Source of the DNA: a virus
DNA length: 25,398 bases
Reading direction: 5' to 3' (one strand)
IMG/VR virus record: IMGVR_UViG_3300005842_000042
Span: 1 to 25,398 of that record
How positions within the stretch are numbered: the first letter of the stretch is position 1; each line of letters opens with the position of its first letter. The position numbers and the translations under genes are program-made. The notes below the pieces were generated by a model. It was not told the DNA's origin, searched no databases, and saw only the letters and a list, made by a program, of their open reading frames with translations. Shown piece by piece: positions 7,004 to 15,024 of this stretch.

Positions 7004-7887
7004 GGCGACTGGATATCGGTTGTGTTGTCTACGGCAATGCGGCAGCGCTGAGCAACTGCATCAACGCGATCAGGGAGCACAGCGTAACAGACTGGCGACT
7101 GTTCCTTATCGTCAATCCGCACCCTACGGACACCGAGGCAGCGGCACTCGCGGCAGATTGGGCCGCACGCGATACGCGCATGGTGCATGTGCCTTTACCG
7201 AAGAATATCGGCTATGCCGGGGGCGTTAATAAACTGCTCTTGGAGTTGGCAGAAACTCCCCTAGTTGCCTATCTCGACCATGACGCCTACGTACACACGC
7301 ACGGCTGGGACGAACAAATGGCCGCGATGCTGGATGCGAATAAGGAGTGCGGTCAGGTCTACTCAGGAGCAGGGCACTACGGCTTCCACAATGGGCGGTA
7401 CCGCGAATGCCTCTGGAGCGCTGGCTACTTTTGGATGTTGCGACGTTCGGCCCTGGAGCACCCACGGCTCGCAAGCGGGATGAATACCGAGCTAGGTCAT
7501 CACGAGGAAGTCGATCTGATGACCCGCATGAGGCTGGCCGGATACACGATCGGCTGCATCCCTGAGATCAGCGTCACGCACGATGAGAGCGCAACGCGGT
7601 CGCCAGAGAGCGCACAGCGCATCCATGACGGAGTAGTCCGGTGGATGAACCACTGGAACGGCTATTTTTGCGGCGACCAACTGAAGTACTGCATGACCGC
7701 TTACGACCCGCGCTCCCTGCGATACACGGATTGGAATGCCAACGCGCTGTTCTTGGAGCGGATGACCCTACATTACTTCCCCGATTGGAACAAGACACCG
7801 CGATCAGTCAGCGTACCCGGAGTTGGAGAGATGGACGTGATTGAAGTACTGAAGCCCAAAGGACCCTATGCTGGCCGAGCTATCTAG
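7000..7887 (+). CDS. Glycosyltransferase family 2-like protein (rhamnosyltransferase type)
   Basis: A GTG at 7000 overlaps the preceding stop (GTGA); 295 residues. The N-terminal strand is LDIGCVVYGN. FLIVNPHPTD replaces the usual VVDNxSxD. NIGYAGGVN (69-77) is the highly typical GT2 rhamnosyltransferase motif, and VAYLDHDAYV gives D93-H94-D95 as the DXD. ELGHHEEVDLMTRMRLAGY (E169-E170-D172 region) supplies the catalytic base cluster. No membrane helices. The altered VNPHPTD strand suggests an unusual nucleotide-binding site. It overlaps the last glycosyltransferase of the block by 20 nt. Confidence 0.88.
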   Translation: MRRLDIGCVVYGNAAALSNCINAIREHSVTDWRLFLIVNPHPTDTEAAALAADWAARDTRMVHVPLPKNIGYAGGVNKLLLELAETPLVAYLDHDAYVHTHGWDEQMAAMLDANKECGQVYSGAGHYGFHNGRYRECLWSAGYFWMLRRSALEHPRLASGMNTELGHHEEVDLMTRMRLAGYTIGCIPEISVTHDESATRSPESAQRIHDGVVRWMNHWNGYFCGDQLKYCMTAYDPRSLRYTDWNANALFLERMTLHYFPDWNKTPRSVSVPGVGEMDVIEVLKPKGPYAGRAI

Positions 7888-8896
7888 ACCCACAACGTAC
7901 ACCGAGATCGGGAACTCAGACGGTTGGATCTGCGCGTCTTGCGGTTCGGTTCGTGCGGCGCATTCGGGATCTACTCACGAGTTCGTGCGGTCAACCTGCA
8001 AGTTCGCGGCGATGCTACGGATCAAAAACGAGGCTCGCTGGATCGGAGAGGTCCTTGAGAGCATTCTGCCGCTCTGTGATCGCATCTTCGTCATGGATGA
8101 CAACTCCACTGACGATACGGTAGCGATCTGTGAAAGCTATGGAGTCACAGTGTTCCGCTCCCCGTTTCAGGGGATGAATGAGAGCCGCGATAAGAACTGG
8201 CTGTACGACCAGATCGTCTCGCAGGTGGAAGCGGAATGGATCGTATGTATCGACGGTGACGAAGTGATGGAGAAGCTCGGCCCGGAGATCATTCGCGAGA
8301 CGTGCGAAGGCTCCGAACGTAACTCATTCTCCCTGCAAATCGCGTTTATGTGGAACGATCTTCATTCTGTGCGCACGGATCGAATCTACGGAGACTTCTG
8401 GCGACCGTCTCTGTTTCGCCCGTACAAAGAAGACCCGAACGTCCCAGACACGCGCAAGATGCTCAGTGAGTTTCGCTTCATGGCGACTCCATTCGGACGC
8501 ACGGTCGGCAATGACCAGCCTAACCTGCACTGCTCATCGGTTCCTCAGCGATTCATTCACGGTCGCGGCCTTTGCCCAGCGCGATTGAAGCATTACGGCT
8601 ACGTCGCTCGTGAAGATCGCGTGCGTAAGTTGGACTTCTACACGTCGATCGACTGGAAAAACGCGGCGGAAGATTGCTACAGGCACATGTGCCAAGGGGA
8701 CACCCCGCGCCTCGAAGAGTTGCCGCGTATCCAGCAGAGGATGCGCGAAGGGCACCTCAACGATTCCGATATCCGATTTATCACCGATGTGCCAGCAGAT
8801 GGCCGCTTCGTACACGCAGGACCACTCAAGGTCGAGCCGTGGGACGAAATGAAGCCATGGCCCGTTACTGACTGGGCACGCCAACAGCACGCATAG
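7868..8896 (+). CDS. Glycosyltransferase family 2 with N-terminal Cys extension
   Basis: ATG at 7868, with AAAGGA a few bases upstream; 342 residues. Residues 1-45 form an extension with C22-x2-C25 and C44 that could bind zinc. The catalytic part begins FAAMLRIKNEARWIGEVLES, typical of WaaE/KdtX-like GT2 enzymes. RIFVMDDNSTDDTVAI (77-84 DDNSTDDT) and VCIDGDE (D129/D131) are the donor- and metal-binding motifs. The C-terminal WRPSLFR, HGRGLCPARLKHYGY and DW-rich tail are also seen in that group. Soluble. Its TAG stop (8894-8896) overlaps the first two bases of the tRNA. Confidence 0.87.
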   Translation: MLAELSRPTTYTEIGNSDGWICASCGSVRAAHSGSTHEFVRSTCKFAAMLRIKNEARWIGEVLESILPLCDRIFVMDDNSTDDTVAICESYGVTVFRSPFQGMNESRDKNWLYDQIVSQVEAEWIVCIDGDEVMEKLGPEIIRETCEGSERNSFSLQIAFMWNDLHSVRTDRIYGDFWRPSLFRPYKEDPNVPDTRKMLSEFRFMATPFGRTVGNDQPNLHCSSVPQRFIHGRGLCPARLKHYGYVAREDRVRKLDFYTSIDWKNAAEDCYRHMCQGDTPRLEELPRIQQRMREGHLNDSDIRFITDVPADGRFVHAGPLKVEPWDEMKPWPVTDWARQQHA

Positions 8897-8970
8897 CTCT
8901 TTAGCTCAGTTGGTAGAGCGCTGGAATCATAACCCAGAGCGCGCTGGTTCGAGTCCAGCAAGAGCTACCA
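8895..8970 (+). tRNA. tRNA with anticodon CAT (Met or Ile2)
   Basis: A 76-nt cloverleaf. The acceptor stem is AGCTCTT/AAGAGCT (8895-8901, 8960-8966), followed by A73 and an encoded CCA at 8968-8970. The D arm is GCTC/GAGC with loop AGTTGGTA. The anticodon stem is CTGGA/CCCAG with one A-C mismatch, and loop ATCATAA places CAT at 8928-8930. The T arm is GCTGG/CCAGC with loop TTCGAGT. The A1-U72 pair and absence of initiator features argue against tRNA-fMet; the T arm resembles Ile(CAU), whose C34 is changed to lysidine to read AUA. It overlaps the upstream stop codon by 2 nt, so it is probably cut from the operon transcript. Confidence 0.93.
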
Positions 8971-8994
8971 AAGTTTCCACAACACTACATTCGA

Positions 8995-9040
8995 CTGTCG
9001 CGAGACAGGCGATGCCGGGGCCGTCGTGAGACGCCCTCGG
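8995..9040 (+). promoter_or_regulatory. Two GNRA-tetraloop hairpins in leader of tail tube gene
   Basis: Hairpin 1 is CTGTC-GCGA-GACAG at 8995-9008. Hairpin 2 pairs 9015-9025 with 9030-9040: six base pairs (one G-T), a C-C mismatch, four pairs, and loop GTGA. Both loops fit GNRA. Together with the third hairpin at 9063-9076 they form a structured leader between the tRNA and the tail tube gene. They may stabilise the highly needed tail tube mRNA after tRNA processing. Role inferred. Confidence 0.6.
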
Positions 9041-9056
9041 TCACCATTTACGACCA

Positions 9057-9082
9057 CAACTACTGCCGTGAGGCAGGAGGAG
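9057..9082 (+). repeat. 26-nt leader repeat, copy 1 (hairpin + Shine-Dalgarno)
   Basis: Identical over 26 nt to 14995-15020. It contains the hairpin CTGCC-GTGA-GGCAG (9063-9076), whose 3' arm runs into AGGAGG at 9075-9080, eight to nine bases before the tail tube ATG at 9090. Only two copies were found. It probably acts as a strong translation or mRNA-stability element for abundant virion proteins. Confidence 0.8.
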
Positions 9083-9089
9083 AACAGCC

Positions 9090-9533
9090 ATGTCTTGCGT
9101 GACATCTGCGGGAACTCCCGCCCAGGGCACTTACATCATGTATGGCGATTGCGGATCGCCAGAGACCTACGTTCCGGTCAGTGGAGTCATGACGATCACT
9201 GGACCGGAAGTAACGCTCGGTGAAATCGAAACGACCAACCACGGCACACCGACTGCGACGCAAGTCGGCAAGACCTATCGCCCCACGCTCCCTGAACCGG
9301 GAACGATTTCATTCCCGATTGTTTGGAATGGGGCCGACGTGACGCACCAGGCCCTGGAAACCATGCAGAGCGCAAAGGAAGTCCGTCGGTGGAGGCTTCA
9401 GGAGTCCGATCCGAGCAACAGAACAAAGCAATTCGAGGGATTCGTTCAGAAAATCGGATCCGCCTTCGACCCGTCGGGAATCATCATGCGGAACGTCACT
9501 CTCCGATTGACCACCGTACCGCACTACGTCTAA
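9090..9533 (+). CDS. Major tail tube protein
   Basis: A 147-residue protein with the pattern of siphovirus tail tube proteins: an N-terminal strand with YIMYGDCGSPETYVPVSGVMTIT, an EIETTNHGTPTATQVGKTYR segment (the D/T-rich loop typical of tube proteins), a PGTISFPIVWNGAD strand, HQALETMQS helix and a C-terminal RLTTVPHYV strand. It lies directly upstream of the frameshifted chaperone pair and tape measure, the invariant order in long-tailed phages. Its structured leader and strong Shine-Dalgarno fit a highly expressed structural gene. Confidence 0.85.
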   Translation: MSCVTSAGTPAQGTYIMYGDCGSPETYVPVSGVMTITGPEVTLGEIETTNHGTPTATQVGKTYRPTLPEPGTISFPIVWNGADVTHQALETMQSAKEVRRWRLQESDPSNRTKQFEGFVQKIGSAFDPSGIIMRNVTLRLTTVPHYV

Positions 9534-9552
9534 CACCAAACCTGAGGAGAAA

Positions 9553-9948
9553 ATGAGCGCAACCCCCGCAGTAAAGATCACCCTCGCGGACGGGATCGAA
9601 AGGGCACTGTTCTATCCGTACAGTGCCCTCAAGAGAATCCGCGATGAATTCGGAATTTCCTTCAACAAGCGTGAGGGTTTCGATAAGGCAGACGAAGAGT
9701 TACTACCCGTCTTGGTTCAGATTGGCTTGGAGTGTGCGGCTAAATTGCAAAGCCTGACGCCACCAACTGTCGGGGAGGTTGCCGACCTGATGGACGGAGA
9801 GCAGAGCGACGAGTACTTCGCGCTTGTCTTGCGAGCGGCAACTGGCCGCGACATCATGGACGCAGTAAAAAAGTCGAAGAGCGGCACGGTACAGCCCAAA
9901 CCGGAGCCGCAGTCGAACGTGACACCGATCTCTACGGATGTCCAGTAG
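9553..9948 (+). CDS. Tail assembly chaperone, short form (gpG-like)
   Basis: 131 residues, with GAGG upstream of the ATG. The protein is helical (LTPPTVGEVADLMDG, EYFALVLRAATGRDI) with a Pro/Ser-rich low-complexity tail after residue 106, as in lambda gpG-type chaperones that coat the tape measure during tail assembly. Codons 105-107 contain the heptamer A AAA AAG (9867-9873) in frame, where a fraction of ribosomes should slip by -1 to make a longer G-T fusion of about 230 residues. The zero-frame tail after the slip site is disordered and ends at 9948. Confidence 0.88.
   Translation: MSATPAVKITLADGIERALFYPYSALKRIRDEFGISFNKREGFDKADEELLPVLVQIGLECAAKLQSLTPPTVGEVADLMDGEQSDEYFALVLRAATGRDIMDAVKKSKSGTVQPKPEPQSNVTPISTDVQ
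9867..9910 (+). promoter_or_regulatory. Programmed -1 ribosomal frameshift signal (slippery heptamer + stem-loop)
   Basis: The heptamer A AAA AAG lies at 9867-9873, in the correct phase for codons AAA-AAG of the zero frame. After a 7-nt spacer, GCGGC (9881-9885) pairs with GCCGC (9906-9910), and inside it CGGT (9887-9890) pairs with ACCG (9900-9903) around a 9-nt loop. The -1 frame is open from 9873 through to 10244. Heptamer, spacer and stem match known -1 frameshift sites, including that of dnaX, which uses the same heptamer. Confidence 0.88.
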
Positions 9949-9980
9949 TCCATCTCGACCCAATCGTAGAGGCGTGGTCG

Positions 9981-10244
9981 ATGGCCGTTATCGAGTTCGG
10001 CGTTTCGGACGCTGAATTTTGGGAGATGTGTCCTGACGATTTTATGGCGCTTTACTTGCGCTGGCGAGATCGGCATCGATGGGAAGAGTACCTTGCCTGC
10101 TTAATCAAAGCGGGCATGTGGGAGCTTAAGCGCGACGGCAAAGAGCGGCCACTGCCCTATATCGCTCGTGACTTCATGACGAGCGTTGTACCGCAGACCG
10201 AAGACGATCTAAGACGGCGATTCCAAGCAGCAAAACCTAGATAG
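9981..10244 (+). CDS. Tail assembly chaperone T domain, made by -1 frameshift (gpGT-like)
   Basis: The frame is open upstream of the ATG at 9981 back to the slip site at 9873, adding LDPIVEAWS and more. The natural product is therefore probably the fusion 9553-9873 joined to 9873-10244 (107 + 123 = 230 residues). The T part has the typical short helical signature: VSDAEFWEMCPDDFMALYLRW, then WEEYLACLIKAGMWELKR. In lambda the GT fusion bridges the tape measure and tail tube subunits and is absent from the virion. Independent initiation at 9981 is possible (GAGG upstream) but less likely. Confidence 0.82.
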   Translation: MAVIEFGVSDAEFWEMCPDDFMALYLRWRDRHRWEEYLACLIKAGMWELKRDGKERPLPYIARDFMTSVVPQTEDDLRRRFQAAKPR

Positions 10245-10251
10245 GAAACCC

Positions 10252-13200
10252 ATGGCAGATCTCGGCACACTCATGATGCGTATCGGCGTTGACGTCGCGG
10301 ATGGTGTAGCCGGGATAACTGGGTTTGCGCGTGAGCTGGAAGGGCTTGCTACTTCTGTAGATCGCAATTTTGCGGCGCTCGACAAGATAGGCGATAGGCT
10401 TACCAGCCTAGGCGTCGGGCTGACGGGCGCTTTGACCGCTCCACTGGCCGCTATCGGCCTAGCTGCTGGCAAGGCAGCGATGGATTTCGATGAGGCAAGC
10501 GATACCATTCGGGCCAAAACTGGAGCGGTAGGGGCCGATCTAGCGCGCATGGAGGAGTCTTTCAGGGGTGTATTTGCCAGCGTCCCGAATTCCGCCAAGG
10601 ACGTCACCGACGCACTAACTACGATCCGCATCGGATTGGGAGCGACAGGGGAGCCGCTGGAGCAGTTGAGCACGCAAATGCTCAACCTATCCCGACTCAT
10701 GGGGGAATCAATCGCCCCACTTGGCGCGTCTGTATCGCATGCATTCAATGACTGGAGCGTCAGCATTTCTGATGCCGGCGCGAAGCTCGACTATCTTTAC
10801 CGTGTAGCGCAGAGCACTGGGGTGGGCGTCACCACGCTGACCACGGAGTTGAAAAACTTCGGAGGACCATTGCGTGCTCTCGGTCTCGATTTTGAGCAGT
10901 CTGCGGTAATGCTGGGGACCTTTGAAAAGGCGGGTGTGAATCTTCAGACCGTGATGCCCGGATTGCGGACTGCAATCAAGACATTCGCGGGCGCTGGGCT
11001 CGAAGGCGCAGATGCGTTCAAGGCATTCATTGAAAAGGTGAAGGGACTCGACGACGCGCAGGCCACCCTGTTTACCAAGACGGTGGTGGGCGGCAGGGCT
11101 TTCGTCGATATGTTCCGAGCGATCAAAGAGGGACGTCTGGACCTAGACGACCTCACTGCGGCCATGAAAAAGGGCGGCGACACAATCAACAAGGCGGCAG
11201 AGGATACGCTGTCTTTTGCGGACAAACTGAAGCGCTTCAGGAATGAACTGGAAGTTGCGCTCGAACCGCTCGGTAAGGTGCTCGTGGGTGCGATGGAGAA
11301 CGCGCTTGACGGGATGAAGCCGCTGCTGGATAAGGTGCATGATCTAGCCGTCGGGTTCTCGCAATTGGCCCCATCGACGCAGACGTGGATACTGGCCCTT
11401 GGCGGTGCGGCTGCGGCGGCTGGTCCGCTGCTGATGCTGATTGGGCAAATGGCATCAGGTATTGCCGCACTCGCTCCCGCATTCGGGCTTGCGTTAGTCG
11501 GTATGGTTAAGTTCGTAACCTACCTGTCCGATCTAAATCCAGCGATTGCGACCGTAACGGCTGGGTCGGCGGCATTGGCCCTCGGAATCGTCGCGGCAGG
11601 AACTGCGTTGGCGGCAATTGAGATCAAGGGCATCGCCTCTGACTTTCATGAACTTGGTAACGTCCTGACGTTTGTAGAGCAGAATACCGCCAATTCGCGC
11701 GGGAGTCTCGAGGCGTGGTCCGCTGCTGGAGCCAATGCCAAGAACGAGATTGATCCGCTCTGCATTTCGGTCCAGAAAGCTGCTGGATTCTTTGATGAGC
11801 TTGGATCAAAGATGTCCGCCATCTCGTGGACTAGCCTGCTGACTCCGTTAGGGGCAGTGCGGCAAGCGTTCGCCGATGTCGTAACGAATCTCAAGATCCT
11901 CGTGGGCTATTACCCCGCGATGGACGCCGCGCAGCAGAAGCTCAACGCGACAATGACGGTGGGTATGAAGGCAACGGCCGATTCCGCTATCGCCGCTGGG
12001 CAGTTGGCGTTAGCGCATAAAAACCTATCCCCAACGATTGCGGCAAATACCAGCCTACTCGATGCGCTCGGGAAGAAGCATGGAGAAACCGCAGCACAGA
12101 TAGAGGCGCACCGCAAAAAAATGGAAGAGCTTGGCGCACAGATGACCAAGTTCGAGAACCAGTTCCATGGAACGGAGAATGTCAGCTTAGCCCTGTCGAT
12201 GTTCGGCGACTTCGACGCCAAAGCGGACGAGGTGAAGGCGAAACTCGAAGAGCTTCTAGTCCAGTATCAGGTAATGGCGAAGGCCATCAAGACCACTGCG
12301 GACGCGAACGCCGCGTTCGATATGAAGTGGGCGCGTGAGGCTATCAAGGATATTGCCGATCTAGCCAACGCGTTCGACCATTTCGGAATCGTATCGAAGC
12401 TCGCGTACGACGACGCCACTAAAGCGTCCGATACTTTTCTTGCGACCGTTCTTAACAGCAACAAAAGCACGATTGACCAAAAGCAACAGGCTTGGATTAA
12501 GCACTACCAGGAAATGATCGATCTTGATCGTAAGGCTGGGAAAACTATTAGCGATCAGGACGTTCTAAGGCTGGATCAGATGAAGACGGACTTCGCCAAG
12601 GCCCACATGGACTTGGAGCAGGCGTTCGACGCGATCGGATCTAAGTCGGCTAAGTCCGCGCAGGATAACGCGGAGATTGTCACGGCTGCATACAACCACA
12701 TTGTTGAGTCGTACAAGAAAGGCGACGCTGAGATCGGCGATGTCGAGCGGGCACGCCTAGCAAAGTATCAAGCAGACGCGGCGGCCATGATCGCGGCTGG
12801 TAAAGCCGTTCCTGAGGACTGGAAAGTCCAGATGGACAAGCTGGCCCAGATCACAAAAGACGGTCATAAGACCATGATCAACCTGTGGGGGGAATTCACC
12901 ACGTCGGTTGGAAAAACGGTAGCCACTGGGCTCGACAACATCTGGACCGAACTGCTCACGAAGGGCAAGGTAGACCTGAAGAGTGCGCTCAACTCGCTCT
13001 GGCAGGACATTGCCAAGGACTTCGTTAACGCTTTCATCAAGCCGATGGATAAAGCCATCGGAGACTTCATCGCGAAGTCAATCAAGAGCCTGATTGGTGG
13101 CGATGGATTCGGCGGTATCACCAAGTCAGTTAAGGAACTCGGAACGGAAATAGGCAAGGTGTTCGGTGTCGGTGCTGATGCAGCAAAGACGACTACCGGA

Positions 13201-14970
13201 GCGGCGGCTGCACCTGCTGCGTCGGCGGGTGGCAGTCTCGGAGAGGGGCTTGGATCCGTAACTAGTATCGTGGGGGCGGTTAGTGGAGTAGTTTCTGCAA
13301 TCTCCGGCGTTGTAAGCAACTTCCAGTTCGCGCACATGAATACGGCGCTCGGTCGCATCGAGGAATCGACCCGCAAGACATGGATCGTGACCGGAGAGCA
13401 GTCCGATTCGATCCTTCAAACCCTGCATGATTCGCGTGCATTCTTGGACGACATCAGGGCTCGTGTGTCCGAGATCCGCCCCGCGCTGTTCGACCCCGTA
13501 ACGGTCACCATTGACCGAATCGTAGACTTCCTGAGCGGGACGCTTGGTCCATGGCTGCGAGACAACACGGGCGGCGGTGGCAGTGGAGCGGCAGATACTA
13601 CGCCGACTCCGACCGACGGAGCCACCGACCCAGCCGTTGAGGTAATGAGCGGTGTACTTCGCTCGGTCAATCAACTCGGCGAGGCGACTTATCTCGTCGG
13701 CGGGCGTACGGCGCACACGATCGCCGATGCGGTCATGATGTCGCAGTCAGACTCGACTTCGATACTGGCTAACGGAATCGCGGCTGGTGACTACAACGTC
13801 GCGCAGACTTCGGCGGCTGGTTCGACGGCGGTTGCACAAGCAGTCATCGAAAGCGGCGGTATAGTCGCGGATGCTGTCAATACCACGACTATGAGCGTGC
13901 TAGAAGTCCGCGCCAAACTGGAGGACATCGGCAGTTCCTTTGACGGCGTGATGTACAACACCACGCAGGAATACAACGATCTCAAGGCGACTTTGATCGG
14001 CAAGTCCATCGACGGGACGGGATTCGCTGGGGTATCTCCGCTCAACGGCTGGACTTCGACTTCCACGACACCGATACCGCGCACTGATACGCCTGTTGCT
14101 CCTTACTGGATGCATGCCGCCAACGGATCGACCACTAACACCGACGTGAGCACTAGCGGATCACACGTCATCGTGAACAAGGGCGGAAGTTGGACCAACG
14201 CCTACAGCGACACTGGGACGGGAGCGTCCGCCGGAGGCGGCGTAACAGGCGGTCCTGTTACTTCGGTGCTGCCTCAGGGGATGACTCCGACCGCTACTGG
14301 TCCATCCTTCAGCGACACCATGAAGGCCACGCTGGACGTGTTTGCTGCCAAGCTGAAAGAGCAGGACGACGCCATGACCGCTCGTCTGAAATCGTATCCA
14401 GGCGAGTTCGCAAAGGTCATCAAGGCCATCGGCGACGACATGAAGGCTCTTGGCGAAATCGTCCAAGATGAGAAGCGGACACCAGCCGAAAAGGAAGCCG
14501 CGCAAAACAAATTCGATATTCTCAACGCCCAATATGCGCAGATGGTCAAGTATGGGACCCCGATCTATTCGCAATCCGTAGCGGGCAATCTCTACGGCGT
14601 AAACAGTGGGCTAGCCGTTGATCGTGGCACCCAAGAATCCACGCTTCCCGGAGTCTTCACTGGCACCCAGACTGGCGTTCGCGGCGACTACAACGCCCTT
14701 CAGGAGCGCGACGCCTACCTACGCTGGTTCACTGGCACGTCGGACGGGCAGGACATCCCGGCGTGGGCGCAGACGCTAGACTCCACCATCGGAAGCTGGA
14801 GCGATCTCACCACGCAGTACGTAGCAGCGCAGCAGCAAGCGGCGGCGGGTGGGGGCACTCCAACCGTACAGATCAACATCAGTGGCGATAACTACGGGAC
14901 CGACCCGAGCCAGATCGCTTCGGTGATCTTCGACCGCATCAAGGCCAGTTCCAAGGGCCTCATCGGCTAA
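10252..14970 (+). CDS. Tail tape measure protein
   Basis: 1572 residues, by far the longest gene, placed right after the chaperone pair. The N-terminal 300 residues have the TP901-type tape-measure core (LTGALTAPLAAIGLAAGKAAMDF, AQSTGVGVTTLTTELKNF, LGLDFEQSAVMLGTFEKAGV). Hydrophobic stretches at about 378-425 and 436-456 may insert in the membrane during DNA injection. The middle is long, charged helix (residues about 550-900), followed by Ala/Gly/Thr-rich regions. It ends with VQINISGDNYGTDP. Tape measure length sets tail length; at about 1.5 angstroms per residue this predicts a tail near 235 nm. AGGAAA precedes the ATG. Confidence 0.95.
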   Translation: MADLGTLMMRIGVDVADGVAGITGFARELEGLATSVDRNFAALDKIGDRLTSLGVGLTGALTAPLAAIGLAAGKAAMDFDEASDTIRAKTGAVGADLARMEESFRGVFASVPNSAKDVTDALTTIRIGLGATGEPLEQLSTQMLNLSRLMGESIAPLGASVSHAFNDWSVSISDAGAKLDYLYRVAQSTGVGVTTLTTELKNFGGPLRALGLDFEQSAVMLGTFEKAGVNLQTVMPGLRTAIKTFAGAGLEGADAFKAFIEKVKGLDDAQATLFTKTVVGGRAFVDMFRAIKEGRLDLDDLTAAMKKGGDTINKAAEDTLSFADKLKRFRNELEVALEPLGKVLVGAMENALDGMKPLLDKVHDLAVGFSQLAPSTQTWILALGGAAAAAGPLLMLIGQMASGIAALAPAFGLALVGMVKFVTYLSDLNPAIATVTAGSAALALGIVAAGTALAAIEIKGIASDFHELGNVLTFVEQNTANSRGSLEAWSAAGANAKNEIDPLCISVQKAAGFFDELGSKMSAISWTSLLTPLGAVRQAFADVVTNLKILVGYYPAMDAAQQKLNATMTVGMKATADSAIAAGQLALAHKNLSPTIAANTSLLDALGKKHGETAAQIEAHRKKMEELGAQMTKFENQFHGTENVSLALSMFGDFDAKADEVKAKLEELLVQYQVMAKAIKTTADANAAFDMKWAREAIKDIADLANAFDHFGIVSKLAYDDATKASDTFLATVLNSNKSTIDQKQQAWIKHYQEMIDLDRKAGKTISDQDVLRLDQMKTDFAKAHMDLEQAFDAIGSKSAKSAQDNAEIVTAAYNHIVESYKKGDAEIGDVERARLAKYQADAAAMIAAGKAVPEDWKVQMDKLAQITKDGHKTMINLWGEFTTSVGKTVATGLDNIWTELLTKGKVDLKSALNSLWQDIAKDFVNAFIKPMDKAIGDFIAKSIKSLIGGDGFGGITKSVKELGTEIGKVFGVGADAAKTTTGAAAAPAASAGGSLGEGLGSVTSIVGAVSGVVSAISGVVSNFQFAHMNTALGRIEESTRKTWIVTGEQSDSILQTLHDSRAFLDDIRARVSEIRPALFDPVTVTIDRIVDFLSGTLGPWLRDNTGGGGSGAADTTPTPTDGATDPAVEVMSGVLRSVNQLGEATYLVGGRTAHTIADAVMMSQSDSTSILANGIAAGDYNVAQTSAAGSTAVAQAVIESGGIVADAVNTTTMSVLEVRAKLEDIGSSFDGVMYNTTQEYNDLKATLIGKSIDGTGFAGVSPLNGWTSTSTTPIPRTDTPVAPYWMHAANGSTTNTDVSTSGSHVIVNKGGSWTNAYSDTGTGASAGGGVTGGPVTSVLPQGMTPTATGPSFSDTMKATLDVFAAKLKEQDDAMTARLKSYPGEFAKVIKAIGDDMKALGEIVQDEKRTPAEKEAAQNKFDILNAQYAQMVKYGTPIYSQSVAGNLYGVNSGLAVDRGTQESTLPGVFTGTQTGVRGDYNALQERDAYLRWFTGTSDGQDIPAWAQTLDSTIGSWSDLTTQYVAAQQQAAAGGGTPTVQINISGDNYGTDPSQIASVIFDRIKASSKGLIG

Positions 14971-14994
14971 GTAGCACCCCACCAAATCACAACT

Positions 14995-15020
14995 CAACTA
15001 CTGCCGTGAGGCAGGAGGAG
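14995..15020 (+). repeat. 26-nt leader repeat, copy 2 (hairpin + Shine-Dalgarno)
   Basis: Exact copy of 9057-9082. The hairpin CTGCC-GTGA-GGCAG spans 15001-15014, with AGGAGG at 15013-15018, six bases before the ATG at 15025. It has the same arrangement as in front of the tail tube gene, although the two downstream coding sequences are unrelated. Confidence 0.8.
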
Positions 15021-15024
15021 CCTT

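Noticed and set aside
12864-13716. Long minus-strand ORFs opposite the tape measure gene
   Set aside because: Ser/Pro/Ala-rich shadow translations inside a gene with an unbroken 1572-codon forward frame; no ribosome-binding site or motif.
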